A stretch of DNA of 64,000 bases, from contig NZ_JAUTAH010000001.1 of NCBI RefSeq assembly GCF_030818545.1, positions 1,245,001-1,309,000 of the forward strand, given 5' to 3'. The first letter of the stretch is position 1, and every line of letters begins with the position of its first letter. The notes below the pieces were generated by a model. That model was not told the DNA's origin. It saw only the letters and a program-made list of their open reading frames with translations, and did no database searches. Both the position numbers and the translations under genes were made by a program. This document shows, piece after piece, positions 18,439 to 28,523 of this stretch. The stretch comes from Brevundimonas sp. SORGH_AS_0993 (lineage in GTDB: Bacteria > Pseudomonadota > Alphaproteobacteria > Caulobacterales > Caulobacteraceae).

Positions 18439-18461
18439 AGTCATTATGTCATATTATGACT
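18439..18461. promoter_or_regulatory. Candidate operator 2, aceA / regulator intergenic region
   Basis: AGTCAT (18439-18444) and ATGACT (18456-18461) form an inverted repeat around an AT-rich centre containing a further TGTCAT. It is strikingly AT-rich for this genome and lies 35 bases upstream of the regulator start, where it could also hold its promoter. Confidence 0.55.
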
Positions 18462-18496
18462 TTGCTTCGCCGGTCTGTTTGTGACACCCTCTCGCC

Positions 18497-19942
18497 ATGG
18501 ATGCCGCCGCCGACCGCAAACTGTTCCTGGGGGCCCGACTCAAGCGGCTGAGGCGCGACCTGGGCCTGACGCAGACAGCCATGGCCGCCGACCTGGCGGT
18601 TTCGCCCAGCTATCTCAATCATATCGAACGCAACCAGCGCCCCGTCTCGGCCCAGCTGCTGCTGCGTCTGGCCGAGACCTACGACGTCGATCTGCGCCAT
18701 CTGAACCAGGGCGGAGAGGCCGACGCCGCCAAGCTGGGCGAGGTGTTCAGCGACCCAGTCTTCAAGGGCCTGACGGTCCCACGCCATGAACTGCTGCAAC
18801 TGCTGGACGAGGCCCCGGGCGCCGCCGACGCCCTGTTGCGGCTCTATCGCGCCTTCGACGACCAGCGGACCCGTGCGCGCGCGGCCGTCGGCGCGGGCGA
18901 GGGCCTCACCGACGACAGTCCGGCCGAATGGGTGCGCGAATACGTCCAGTCGCGCGGCAACCACTTCCCCGAACTGGACACGATGGGCGAGGGCCTGGCC
19001 GAAGCCCTGGCGGCCGATGCGCCGGCCCACGGCGAAGGCTTCGAACCCGCGGCCCGTCAGCGGCTGGCGGCCAGGCACGACCTGGGGGTCCGCACCCTGC
19101 CGGCCGAAGTGATGGTGGAGTGGACGCGGCGCTTCGACCCGCATCGCCGCCGCCTGCTGCTGTCGGAAACCCTGACGCCGTCGTCGCGCGCCTTCGCCCT
19201 GGCCTATCAGCTGGCCCTGGCCGAACACGGCCCAGCCCTGAACGGCATGGTCGAGGCGGCGGGCGCGCCGGACGGGCCGACGCGAGCCCTGTTGAAAATA
19301 GCCCTGACCAACACCCTGGCCGGGGCGATCCTGATGCCCTACGGCGCCTTCCAGCAGACGGCGGAGGCTTCGGCCTACGATCTGGCGAAACTCCAGGCCC
19401 GGTTCGGCGTCAGCTACGAACAGGCGGCGCACCGGCTGACGACCCTGTCACGGCCCAGCGCGCGTGGCGTGCCCTTCTTCCTGATGCGGGTGGACCAGGC
19501 GGGCAACATCTCCAAACGCTACGCCTCGGGCGCCTTTCCCTTCTCGCGCTTTGGCGGCGCCTGTCCGCGATGGCGGCTGCATTCGGCCTTCCGCACACCC
19601 GGCCGCATCGTGACCCAGATCATCGAGACGCCCGCCCAGGACGGAAAGCCTGGCGCGCGCTGGTTCACGTTCGCCCGCACCGTCGAACGCCAGGGGCAGG
19701 ACGGCTTCAGCGAGGGACAGGACCTGGCCATCGGCCTGGGATGCGAACTGCGCCACGCCCCCCGGCTGGCCTATGCGCGCGGCCTGGACCTGGACCGGCC
19801 CGAGGCGACGCCCATCGGCCCGGCTTGCCGCCTGTGCCACCGCCATCCCTGCGCCGAGCGGGCGGCGGCGCCCATCGACCGCCCGCTGGCGGTCGACGAC
19901 TGGGCCAAGTCGGTCAGCCCCTATCCGTTCGCCAACGCCTGA
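18497..19942 (+). CDS. ScfR/RamB-type transcriptional regulator (XRE HTH, ImmA/IrrE-like, DUF2083)
   Basis: 481 residues. An N-terminal XRE helix-turn-helix (about residues 9-65: LKRLRRDLGLTQTAMAADLA, SPSYLNHIERNQRPVS) is followed by a domain related to IrrE/ImmA (SRAFALAYQLALAEH, LANTLAGAI-type helix, FGVSYEQAAHRLTTL) and a DUF2083 C-terminus (RVDQAGNISKRY, FGGACPRWRLH, and the cysteine motif CRLCHRHPC). This is the architecture of the short-chain acyl-CoA regulators RamB, MccR and PccR. Divergence from aceA suggests it controls the glyoxylate shunt (inference). A paralogue at 45030 faces pccB. Confidence 0.93.
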   Translation: MDAAADRKLFLGARLKRLRRDLGLTQTAMAADLAVSPSYLNHIERNQRPVSAQLLLRLAETYDVDLRHLNQGGEADAAKLGEVFSDPVFKGLTVPRHELLQLLDEAPGAADALLRLYRAFDDQRTRARAAVGAGEGLTDDSPAEWVREYVQSRGNHFPELDTMGEGLAEALAADAPAHGEGFEPAARQRLAARHDLGVRTLPAEVMVEWTRRFDPHRRRLLLSETLTPSSRAFALAYQLALAEHGPALNGMVEAAGAPDGPTRALLKIALTNTLAGAILMPYGAFQQTAEASAYDLAKLQARFGVSYEQAAHRLTTLSRPSARGVPFFLMRVDQAGNISKRYASGAFPFSRFGGACPRWRLHSAFRTPGRIVTQIIETPAQDGKPGARWFTFARTVERQGQDGFSEGQDLAIGLGCELRHAPRLAYARGLDLDRPEATPIGPACRLCHRHPCAERAAAPIDRPLAVDDWAKSVSPYPFANA

Positions 19943-19949
19943 TCGACCC

Positions 19950-21614
19950 TTAGCGCCGCTGATCCGCCGAGCGGTCGCGGATGGCGTTGAACTCGGCCGT
20001 CGGCTTCCAGGCGGGCCAGGTCGTGCTGTCGGCCACCGTCAGCCCCAGCCGATACAAGAGGTCCAGGTTCTGCAACGCGGCGGTGAAGTCGTAGTCGGCC
20101 CGCCATTCGTCCGTCAGCTTGTGATAATAGCGCGCCATCTGGGCTTCGTAGTACGGCTTGCCCGCCGCCCCCCCCCCCTCGACGAAGTCCCGGCCGGTCC
20201 AGGGCATCAGGGCCGGCACCCCGCCGGCGGCGAAGTTGAAGTGGTCGGAGCGGTAGTAGAACCCCTCCTCCGGATAGCCGTCGCCGGTCACGACCCGCCC
20301 CTGAACGGCGGCGAAACGGCCCAGGATGTCCTCCAGCTCCGACTTGCCGACGCCGAAGACGGCCACATCGCGCGTCGCCGGGGTGAAGGGCAGCATGTCG
20401 ATGTTGATGTCGGCGGCCGTCTTCTCCAGCGGATAGACCGGATCGGCGGCATAGGCTTCGGAACCCAGCAAACCTTGCTCCTCGGCCGTGACGTGCAGGA
20501 AGACGACGGTGCGTTCCGGCGCCGGGCCGGCCTTGAAGGCGCGGGCCATCTCGATCAGGGCCGCCGTGCCCGAGGCGTTGTCCCAGGCGCCGTTGTAGAT
20601 GATGTCGCCCGTGGCGTCGGGCTGGCGCGCCTTGCCCACATGGTCCCAGTGGGCGGAATAGACGACATATTCATCCGGCCGCCTCGTCCCGGGAATCCTG
20701 GCCAGCAGATTGTTGGAGCGGATGACCTCGATCGTCTCGTCGATGTCGACCGACAGCCGCCCGGCCAGAGGCGCCGCCCCGCCCAAGCCGCCGGCCTTGG
20801 CCCGGGTCAGGGCCTGGGCCAAGCCGGACCCGCCCAGCCGCTGGGCCGTGTCCATGTTGATCGCGCCAGTGAAGCGGGTCTCCCTGGCGCCCTTGACCGT
20901 CATCTGCGGCCGGGTCGCCCCGCCGGCCGCGCGGCGCCAGCGCCCGGCCTCTTCCTCCAGGGTGATGACGCCGACCGCCCCGCGCTTCAGCGCCTCCTGC
21001 ATCTTGTGGGTGGGGGAGCCATAGAAGTTCGGCTCGGCGCCCATGGCGGCCGGCTGACCGCGCAGGACCACGACCACCTTGCCGGTCAGGTCGCCGGGGC
21101 CATAGTCGTCCCAGCCCCGCTCGGGCGCCACGACGCCGTAGCCGGCGAAGACGACCGGCAGGCCGTCCAGCTTCACCTGCGGATCGGCCGGTCCGGCGCG
21201 CAGGGTGATGTCCGTGCCGCTGGTCAGGGCCACGGCGACGCCGTCCGCCCCCGTCCAGGTCGCAGCGGGCGCCCGCGCGGGCGTGAAGCGGACCAGATCG
21301 ACCGGCTGCAGCCACGACCCGTCGCGGCCGCCGGGTTCAACGCCCATCGCTTCGTACTGGGCCTGCAGATAGGCCAGGGTCAGACGTTCGCCGACCTGGC
21401 CGGGAAAGCGCCCCTCCAGCTCGTCGGAGGCCAGATACTTGATGTGGTCGGACAGGCGCGGGGCGCTGAACTGCGGCGTGGCGGCCGAGGCCACGGCGAA
21501 AGCGTCGGCCGGGGCGCCGGCCGGCAAGGGGGCGGTGGCGCAGGCCGACAGGGCCAGGGCCAGGGCCGCCAGCATGGGCAGCGCCGAGGCGGCGAAAGGG
21601 AAACGGCGGATCAT
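19950..21614 (-). CDS. M28 family metallopeptidase, lipoprotein (copy 1)
   Basis: 554 residues. A lipobox LSAC at the end of the signal peptide predicts a lipoprotein. A PA-type insert domain (VVFAGYGVVAPERGWDDYGP, LTGKVVVVLRGQ) is followed by the M28 zinc aminopeptidase core: YSAHWDHVG (first His), YNGAWDNASGTAALIEMA (bridging Asp), TAEEQGLLGSEAY (catalytic Glu) and FYYRSDHFNF (late His). The domain order matches secreted aminopeptidases of the PA-M28 type, which remove N-terminal residues of peptides. A ten-C run at 20168-20177 encodes a Gly stretch and does not break the frame. It follows a closely related copy at 21691-23349. Confidence 0.94.
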   Translation of the reverse strand: MIRRFPFAASALPMLAALALALSACATAPLPAGAPADAFAVASAATPQFSAPRLSDHIKYLASDELEGRFPGQVGERLTLAYLQAQYEAMGVEPGGRDGSWLQPVDLVRFTPARAPAATWTGADGVAVALTSGTDITLRAGPADPQVKLDGLPVVFAGYGVVAPERGWDDYGPGDLTGKVVVVLRGQPAAMGAEPNFYGSPTHKMQEALKRGAVGVITLEEEAGRWRRAAGGATRPQMTVKGARETRFTGAINMDTAQRLGGSGLAQALTRAKAGGLGGAAPLAGRLSVDIDETIEVIRSNNLLARIPGTRRPDEYVVYSAHWDHVGKARQPDATGDIIYNGAWDNASGTAALIEMARAFKAGPAPERTVVFLHVTAEEQGLLGSEAYAADPVYPLEKTAADINIDMLPFTPATRDVAVFGVGKSELEDILGRFAAVQGRVVTGDGYPEEGFYYRSDHFNFAAGGVPALMPWTGRDFVEGGGAAGKPYYEAQMARYYHKLTDEWRADYDFTAALQNLDLLYRLGLTVADSTTWPAWKPTAEFNAIRDRSADQRR

Positions 21615-21690
21615 GCGAAAGGCTCGAAAAGGAAAGACGACGACGGGGCGGGTCGTCGCCCGCCCCGTCTTGAACGAAGGATCGAAAGAG

Positions 21691-23349
<1,659 letters not shown>

Positions 23350-23567
23350 GAACTTAAGGCCCCACAGCCAAGGAGAAGACCGCCGAACCCTAGGGGTCGA
23401 TCCCGACCCTGTCGATTCCATGACAGCGGCGATTCGTCGCAAGCAGAGGGGGCAAGCAGAGAGGGTACGCAGAGGGGCAAGCCTAAGGCCCGCCGGCATG
23501 GACGCCGACGGGCCTTGAAGGTCATCCGACCGAGACGAGAGCGGCCCTGGCGCCTGACCGTTTTAGA

Positions 23568-23588
23568 CGGAATCGCGCAGCGATTCCG
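23568..23588. repeat. Palindrome downstream of petC
   Basis: CGGAATCGC (23568-23576) and GCGATTCCG (23580-23588) form a perfect nine-base stem with a GCA loop. It sits 18 bases beyond the petC stop and could be the petABC terminator, though no T-run follows on the minus strand. The surrounding 23350-23605 interval holds no gene I can support. Confidence 0.75.
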
Positions 23589-23605
23589 CCTCAACGGATC
23601 CGGCT

Positions 23606-24478
23606 CTAGTGGGCCACGCCCTTCCAGATGCGGCGGTAGCTGGCGTAGGTGACGCCGGCGAAAATCAGAAGGAAGATCAGCACGCCGAAGCCGGCCTGTT
23701 TACGTTCGACCATCTTGGGCTCGGAGGTCCAGGCGATGAAGGCGGCCACGTCCTTGGCGTACTGGTCCACCGTCTGAGGCGCGCCGTCGTCATAGGTGAC
23801 GAGTCCGTCCTTCAGCGGCGGCGGCATGGCGATGAAGCCGCCCTCGGGCACATGACCCTTGGTCGAGTCCCAGAACGGCGTCAGGTCGCCGGCCATATAG
23901 GGGTTGTAGTGCTGGCCGTCGCGGATCGTCAGGCCCGCCGGCGGGTTCCGATAACCCGACAGCAGCGAATAGATGTAGTTGGCGCCGTCGTGGCGGGCCT
24001 TGGCCATGACCGACAGGTCGGGCGGCGCGGCGCCGCCGTTGCCCGCCGCCGCCGCCGTGGCGTTGGGATAGGGGCTGCGGAACTTGTCGGCCGGGGTGGC
24101 GTCGCGCTGGATCGCCTCTCCGGTCTCGCTGTCGATGTCGGGGACCTGAACCTCCTTGGCCAGAGCCTTCACGACAGGGTTGTCGTTCGGGTTCGGGTAC
24201 TTCGGATTCCAGAACGGCCCGTGCGCGTCGCCCAGGTTCCGGTAGTGCATGAGGTTCATGCTGTGACAGGCCGAGCAGACCTCGTGATAGACCTTGTAGC
24301 CGCGCTGAAGCTGGCCCTGGTCGTAGGTCCCGAACGGCCCCTCGAAGCTGAACCCGCCCGAGCGCGGATGGGCCGCGCCGCCCGAGGCCAGGGCCGGCGC
24401 CGCAGCGGCCAGACCCAGCACGACGGCGGCCGAGGCGATGATCGTCTTGATCGACACGGTCTTCATTCCAATCGTCAT
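23606..24478 (-). CDS. petC: Cytochrome c1 (bc1 complex)
   Basis: 290 residues. A signal peptide (about residues 1-32, ending PALAS) precedes the haem-binding motif VCSACHSM. The axial-Met region lies late in the protein and a C-terminal anchor helix (FGVLIFLLIFAGVTYASYRR) is present. It passes electrons from the Rieske centre to soluble or membrane cytochrome c. The ATG at 24478 has AAGGG upstream, within the end of petB, and lies five bases beyond its stop; an ATG at 24466 is an alternative. It is a separate gene, not fused to petB as in some rhizobia. Confidence 0.96.
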   Translation of the reverse strand: MTIGMKTVSIKTIIASAAVVLGLAAAAPALASGGAAHPRSGGFSFEGPFGTYDQGQLQRGYKVYHEVCSACHSMNLMHYRNLGDAHGPFWNPKYPNPNDNPVVKALAKEVQVPDIDSETGEAIQRDATPADKFRSPYPNATAAAAGNGGAAPPDLSVMAKARHDGANYIYSLLSGYRNPPAGLTIRDGQHYNPYMAGDLTPFWDSTKGHVPEGGFIAMPPPLKDGLVTYDDGAPQTVDQYAKDVAAFIAWTSEPKMVERKQAGFGVLIFLLIFAGVTYASYRRIWKGVAH

Positions 24479-24483
24479 GACAG

Positions 24484-25788
24484 TCAGCCCTTCTGCTCGA
24501 CGGCGTCCGCGCCGGTCAGCACCGGCTCGGAGATGGTCGCCGGGATCGGCAGAGGCGTTTCCTTCAGCCCCACCAGCGGCAGGATCACCAGGAAGAAGAC
24601 GAAGTAGTAGAGGGTGAACAGGCGCGTCAGCCACAGATAGGAGTTCAGCGCGCCGTCGAAGAGGACGGGGCTGGGCATGCCCGGAATGACCGGAGCGTCC
24701 GGCAGTTGACCGCCGCACCAGCCCAGGCCCACGCCCACCACCAGAAAGATGACGAAGAAGGTCCGCATGGTCGGGCGATAGCGCATCGAGCGCACCTTGG
24801 ACGTATCCAGCCAGGGCAGGACGAACAGCACGCCGATGGCGCTGAACATCGCCACCACGCCGCCGAACTTGTCCGGGATGGCGCGCAGAATGGCGTAGAA
24901 GGGCAGCATGTACCACTCGGGCACGATGTGCGCCGGGGTCTGCAGCGGGTTGGCCGGAATATAGTTGTCGGCGTGGCCCAGGGCGTTCGGCTGATAGAAG
25001 ACGAAGATCGAGAACAGGATCAGGAACAGGATCACCGCAAACCCGTCCTTGACCGTGAAATAGGGGTGGAACGGCACGGTGTCCTTGGCCTGGCGATCCT
25101 TGGGGATCAGGATGCCGACGGGGTTGTTCTGACCGGCGTGGTGCAGGGCCCACAGGTGCAGGACCACGCAGCCCAGGATGGCGAACGGCAAGAGATAGTG
25201 CAGCGAGAAGAAACGGTTCAGCGTGGCGTTGTCGATCGCCGGCCCGCCACGCAGCCAGATCAGGATCGGCTCGCCGATGCCGGGAATGGCCCCGATCAGG
25301 TTGGTGATGACCTCGGCGCCCCAGAAGGACATCTGCCCCCAGGGCAGGACGTAGCCCAGGAAGGCGGTGGCGATCATCAGGAAGAAGATCACGCAGCCGA
25401 TGATCCAGATCATCTCGCGCGGGGCCTTGTAGGAGCCATAGTACAGGCCCCGCAGCATATGCAGATAGACGGCGATGAAGAACATAGACGCGCCGTTGGC
25501 GTGAACGTAACGGATCAGCCAGCCGCCGTTCACGTCGCGCATGATGCGCTCGACCGAGGCGAAGGCCAGGTCGACGTTCGGCGTATAGTGCATGGCCAGA
25601 ACGATGCCGGTGACGATCTGCGTCATCAGGCACAGCGCCAGGATGCCGCCGAAGGTCCACCAGTAGTTCAGGTTGCGCGGCGTCGGCAGGGACATGTAGT
25701 CCGCGCCGAAGCGAATGATGGGCAGACGGCTGTCCAGCCACTTCTCGACGCCCGTTTTCGGGACGTAGGTGCTCTCGTGATCGCTCAT
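24484..25788 (-). CDS. petB: Cytochrome b (bc1 complex)
   Basis: 434 residues, with eight or more hydrophobic segments. Haem-ligand helices contain [19 protein letters not shown] and [20 protein letters not shown]; the quinol-site [15 protein letters not shown] (the conserved PEWY) is present. It holds both b haems and the Qo/Qi sites. The ATG at 25788 has a strong GGGGAGG ribosome site. It is the second gene of petABC, 17 bases downstream of petA. Confidence 0.97.
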   Translation of the reverse strand: MSDHESTYVPKTGVEKWLDSRLPIIRFGADYMSLPTPRNLNYWWTFGGILALCLMTQIVTGIVLAMHYTPNVDLAFASVERIMRDVNGGWLIRYVHANGASMFFIAVYLHMLRGLYYGSYKAPREMIWIIGCVIFFLMIATAFLGYVLPWGQMSFWGAEVITNLIGAIPGIGEPILIWLRGGPAIDNATLNRFFSLHYLLPFAILGCVVLHLWALHHAGQNNPVGILIPKDRQAKDTVPFHPYFTVKDGFAVILFLILFSIFVFYQPNALGHADNYIPANPLQTPAHIVPEWYMLPFYAILRAIPDKFGGVVAMFSAIGVLFVLPWLDTSKVRSMRYRPTMRTFFVIFLVVGVGLGWCGGQLPDAPVIPGMPSPVLFDGALNSYLWLTRLFTLYYFVFFLVILPLVGLKETPLPIPATISEPVLTGADAVEQKG

Positions 25789-25805
25789 GGTCCTCCCCTT
25801 CGCCC

Positions 25806-26354
25806 TCAACCGATCTTAACGCGGGTGTCGGACAGATAGTCGTATTCTGGAACCACAAGGTTCAGGGGCGCCGGGCCCTTTCGAATGCGGCCCGAGGCGT
25901 CGTAGTGCGAGCCGTGGCACGGGCAGAACCAGCCGCCGTAATCCCCGGCGCCGAAGGTCGGCACGCAGCCCAGGTGGGTGCAGGAGCCGATGACGACCAG
26001 ATATTTCTCGTGGCCCGGCTTGGTGCGCTCGGCGTCGGTCTGGGGCTGTTTCAGGTCCGGCGCATGGTCGTCGGCGATGACGCGCTGAAGCTCGGCCGGG
26101 GTGCGATAGCGCACGAACACCGGCTTGCCCTGCCATTTGATGACGACCTGCTGGCCTTCCTGAACCTTGGTCAGATCGAATTCGATCGACGCCAGGGCCA
26201 GGGTGTCGGCCGCCGGGTTCATCTGGTTGATCAGCGGCCAGGCGACCATGACGCCCGCGCCGGCCGCGGCGGCGCCCGCCGCGATATGGATGAAGTCACG
26301 GCGATTGGGATCGCCGCCCTCGGGGCTTTCAGCATGCACGACCGATTCGGCCAC
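25806..26354 (-). CDS. petA: Rieske iron-sulfur protein (bc1 complex)
   Basis: 182 residues. The N-terminus has a twin-arginine-like signal ([19 protein letters not shown]), which also serves as membrane anchor. The 2Fe-2S ligands are in SCTHLGCVP and CPCHGSHYD, the standard Rieske pair. It is the first gene of petABC; its promoter should lie in 26355-26549, shared with the divergent trmL. Confidence 0.97.
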   Translation of the reverse strand: MAESVVHAESPEGGDPNRRDFIHIAAGAAAAGAGVMVAWPLINQMNPAADTLALASIEFDLTKVQEGQQVVIKWQGKPVFVRYRTPAELQRVIADDHAPDLKQPQTDAERTKPGHEKYLVVIGSCTHLGCVPTFGAGDYGGWFCPCHGSHYDASGRIRKGPAPLNLVVPEYDYLSDTRVKIG

Positions 26355-26485
26355 GTTTCACCTCCCGCACGCCGTCGAATATGGACTCGAAAGCCTCTTG
26401 TCATGACGGCCAAACCAACGAACGAGGCCGAAGATCTCCAGCGGCCCTGCGCCGACGCCCCCTCGGCGCAAGCTGCTGACGTTTC

Positions 26486-26502
26486 TTGCGAAACGCTCGC
26501 AA
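26486..26502. promoter_or_regulatory. Inverted repeat in the petA/trmL intergenic region
   Basis: TTGCGA and TCGCAA arms with a five-base AACGC spacer, about 130 bases upstream of petA and 50 bases upstream of trmL. It could be an operator; no regulator is identified. Confidence 0.4.
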
Positions 26503-26549
26503 AACAGGCCGCGACAAACCCCCTGGCCGCGCGTATGTCAGGGCTTAGA

Positions 26550-27002
26550 ATGCGTCTCGCCCTTTTTCAACCAGACATTCCTCAGAACGTCGGCGCCTGC
26601 ATCCGGCTGTCGGCCTGTTTCGGCGTCGATCTGCACGTCATCGAACCGACAGGCTTCCGTTTCGACGACCGCGCCATGAAGCGCGCCGCCCTCGACTACG
26701 GCCCCCTGTCGCACATGACGCGGCACGCCAACTGGGAAGCCTTCCAGGCGGATCGCCCGGCCGGACGGCTGGTCCTGTTCACCACCAAGGGGGCCACGCC
26801 CCTGACCGACTTCGCCTTCCGACCCGACGACGTGCTGCTGTTCGGCAAGGAGAGCGCAGGGGCGCCCGACCATGTTCACGCCGCCGCCGACGCCCGCGTC
26901 GTCGTGCCGCTGCGCCCCCAGGCCCGCTCGCTGAACCTGTCGGTCACGGCGGGCGTCGCCCTGTGGGAGGGATTGCGCCAGACGGGTCAGGTCGGACGCT
27001 AG
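26550..27002 (+). CDS. trmL: tRNA (cytidine(34)-2'-O)-methyltransferase
   Basis: 150 residues from the ATG at 26550 (MRLALFQPDIPQNVGACIRL). The SPOUT fold is visible: FGKESAGAPDHV and the C-terminal trefoil-knot segment PLRPQARSLNLSVTAGVALW, which binds S-adenosylmethionine. It 2'-O-methylates the wobble base of leucine tRNAs. The frame is open further upstream (to 26403 and beyond) but that stretch has no ribosome site and no family match, so the short form was chosen; AGGG lies just before it. Confidence 0.93.
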   Translation: MRLALFQPDIPQNVGACIRLSACFGVDLHVIEPTGFRFDDRAMKRAALDYGPLSHMTRHANWEAFQADRPAGRLVLFTTKGATPLTDFAFRPDDVLLFGKESAGAPDHVHAAADARVVVPLRPQARSLNLSVTAGVALWEGLRQTGQVGR

Positions 27003-27026
27003 GCGCGGACCGTTCCACCGCTGGAT

Positions 27027-27278
27027 TTAGTCAGAGGCGGGGCCGGGACCGTCGATGATCACCCAGGTCGCACCGTCGATGGCGAGCATGACCTGCCACC
27101 GCCGCCAGGTTCCGTCCGCGTCGCGCATTTCGTAGCGACAGGCGAACTCGGTCGGCTCTTCGAGAATATCGCTGCAATGCGACCGCCGCAGACTCGATGA
27201 AGGAACCTGGAGTGCGCCCACCAAATCGCGATCGCGGGGCGTCCCTGCAGACAGACATCCGCTGCCAGCGACAGTCAT
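27027..27278 (-). CDS. Possible small hypothetical protein
   Basis: 83 residues from an ATG at 27278. The second half ([35 protein letters not shown]) has the rhythm of a real beta-rich domain, while the first half is less convincing, and a longer form starting upstream is possible. No family recognised and no clear ribosome site. It is convergent with trmL. It may be a remnant or a small secreted protein. Confidence 0.4.
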   Translation of the reverse strand: MTVAGSGCLSAGTPRDRDLVGALQVPSSSLRRSHCSDILEEPTEFACRYEMRDADGTWRRWQVMLAIDGATWVIIDGPGPASD

Positions 27279-27389
27279 CAAAAGATCGCGCAAAGTTTGG
27301 CCACGAACCAAACCTGCCCCGGTTCGGCGCGCTGGAGAAGATTCCTTGGTCCCCGGCCCAGGCCCCTGGTCAGTCCGCTCATCGTCGTC

Positions 27390-27432
27390 CCTAAACGCCG
27401 ACAAGTTGGCGGATGCGCCGGGTCGGTTTAGG
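27390..27432. promoter_or_regulatory. Inverted repeat just upstream of hemF
   Basis: CCTAAACGCCGAC and GTCGGTTTAGG (one-base gap in the alignment) flank a 20-base spacer ending nine bases before the hemF start. It could be an operator or a 5' UTR hairpin; it does not match the FNR consensus. Confidence 0.45.
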
Positions 27433-27441
27433 ACAAAGGCC

Positions 27442-28323
27442 ATGAGCGACGCCGTCTTCTCCGATCCGCTCGACCTGAAGAAGGTCGAGACACGCGCCTG
27501 GTTCGAGCATTTGCGCGACCGCATACACGCGGCGTTCGAGGCGCTGGAGGACGCGGCCCCCGCCGATCTGTTTCCGGGCGAGCCGGGGCGGTTCGTCCGC
27601 ACCCCTTGGGAAAGGCCCGAGGGCGGCGGCGGCGTGATGGGCATGATGCATGGGCGGCTGTTCGAGAAGGTGGGGGTCCATGTCTCGACCGTGCATGGCG
27701 CCTTTCCCGCCGACTACGCCAAGACGGTGCCCGGCGCCGACGTCGATCCCCGTTTCTTCGCCACCGGGATCAGCCTGATCTGCCATCCGGTCAGCCCGCG
27801 CGTGCCGGCCGTCCACATGAACACCCGCTTCATCGCCACGACCCAACATTGGTTCGGCGGGGGCGGCGACCTGACCCCCGTGCTGATGGCGGATCGGCGT
27901 CAGGACCACCCCGACACCCTGGCCTTCCACGCCGCCATGAAGGCCGCCTGCGACGCCCACCACCCCGACTGGCACGCCCGCTACAAAGCCTGGTGCGACG
28001 AGTATTTCTATCTGCCCCATCGGCAGGAGCCGCGTGGCACGGGCGGCGTCTTCTACGACCACCACGACAGCGGCGACTACGACCGGGATTTCGCCTTCAC
28101 CCGCGATGTCGGCCTGGCCTTCCTGGACGTCTATCCCCGCATCGTCGCCGGACGAATGGGCGAGGTCTGGACGCCGGAGGAGCGCGAGGAGCAGTTGGTC
28201 CGGCGCGGGCGCTATGTGGAGTTCAACCTGCTGTACGACCGGGGCACGATGTTCGGCCTGAAGACCGGCGGGAACGTCGAGTCGATCCTAAGCTCCATGC
28301 CCCCGGCGGTGAAATGGCCCTAG
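27442..28323 (+). CDS. hemF: Oxygen-dependent coproporphyrinogen III oxidase
   Basis: 293 residues, the usual length. Conserved blocks: [60 protein letters not shown], and [20 protein letters not shown]. It converts coproporphyrinogen III to protoporphyrinogen IX using O2, indicating aerobic haem synthesis. The ATG at 27442 follows an AAAGG. It ends in convergence with a LysR gene, with a large palindrome between. Confidence 0.97.
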   Translation: MSDAVFSDPLDLKKVETRAWFEHLRDRIHAAFEALEDAAPADLFPGEPGRFVRTPWERPEGGGGVMGMMHGRLFEKVGVHVSTVHGAFPADYAKTVPGADVDPRFFATGISLICHPVSPRVPAVHMNTRFIATTQHWFGGGGDLTPVLMADRRQDHPDTLAFHAAMKAACDAHHPDWHARYKAWCDEYFYLPHRQEPRGTGGVFYDHHDSGDYDRDFAFTRDVGLAFLDVYPRIVAGRMGEVWTPEEREEQLVRRGRYVEFNLLYDRGTMFGLKTGGNVESILSSMPPAVKWP

Positions 28324-28338
28324 ACGCCCTCGCCGGCT

Positions 28339-28391
28339 GAAATTGCACTGCACCCTGAAAAACGGTGCAGTATGCAAAACCGTGCAATTTC
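28339..28391. terminator. Nested palindrome between convergent hemF and LysR genes
   Basis: Outer arms GAAATTGCAC (28339-28348) and GTGCAATTTC (28382-28391) are perfect. Inside them CTGCACC (28348-28354) pairs with GGTGCAG (28364-28370). The position between convergent stops suggests a bidirectional terminator, though its two-level structure is unusual. The rest of 28324-28523 holds nothing I recognise. Confidence 0.65.
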
Positions 28392-28523
28392 CCGTTCGGC
28401 GTTCGATTTTCAAAGACCCGCCGCCAGTCTAGCGCCATTTTCGAGCGTGCTATGTCGATCATCTCCGCGCGTGGAAAAACCGTTTCCGATCAACGGCCGT
28501 GACACCCGAAATGCGCGCCCGGA

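Larger units (their letters stand above)
27003..27441. other. 439-base interval between trmL and hemF
   Basis: Compared with its surroundings this stretch is poorer in GC and in codon-like structure. It may contain one short reverse-strand gene (27027-27278, listed separately) and, at its right end, an inverted repeat before hemF. I see no RNA gene or other element in it. Confidence 0.5.

Noticed and set aside
20168..20177. Run of ten C as a possible frameshift site in the first M28 gene
   Set aside because: The reading frame through it encodes a plausible Gly-rich loop and the downstream domain remains in frame.
23606..25858. One long reverse frame that would fuse cytochrome b and c1
   Set aside because: The upstream part is an out-of-frame shadow of petB; petB has its own stop at 24484 and petC its own start at 24478, so the genes are separate.
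26403..26549. Upstream extension of trmL by 49 residues
   Set aside because: No ribosome site at the far start and no family similarity; the TrmL N-terminus starts at 26550.
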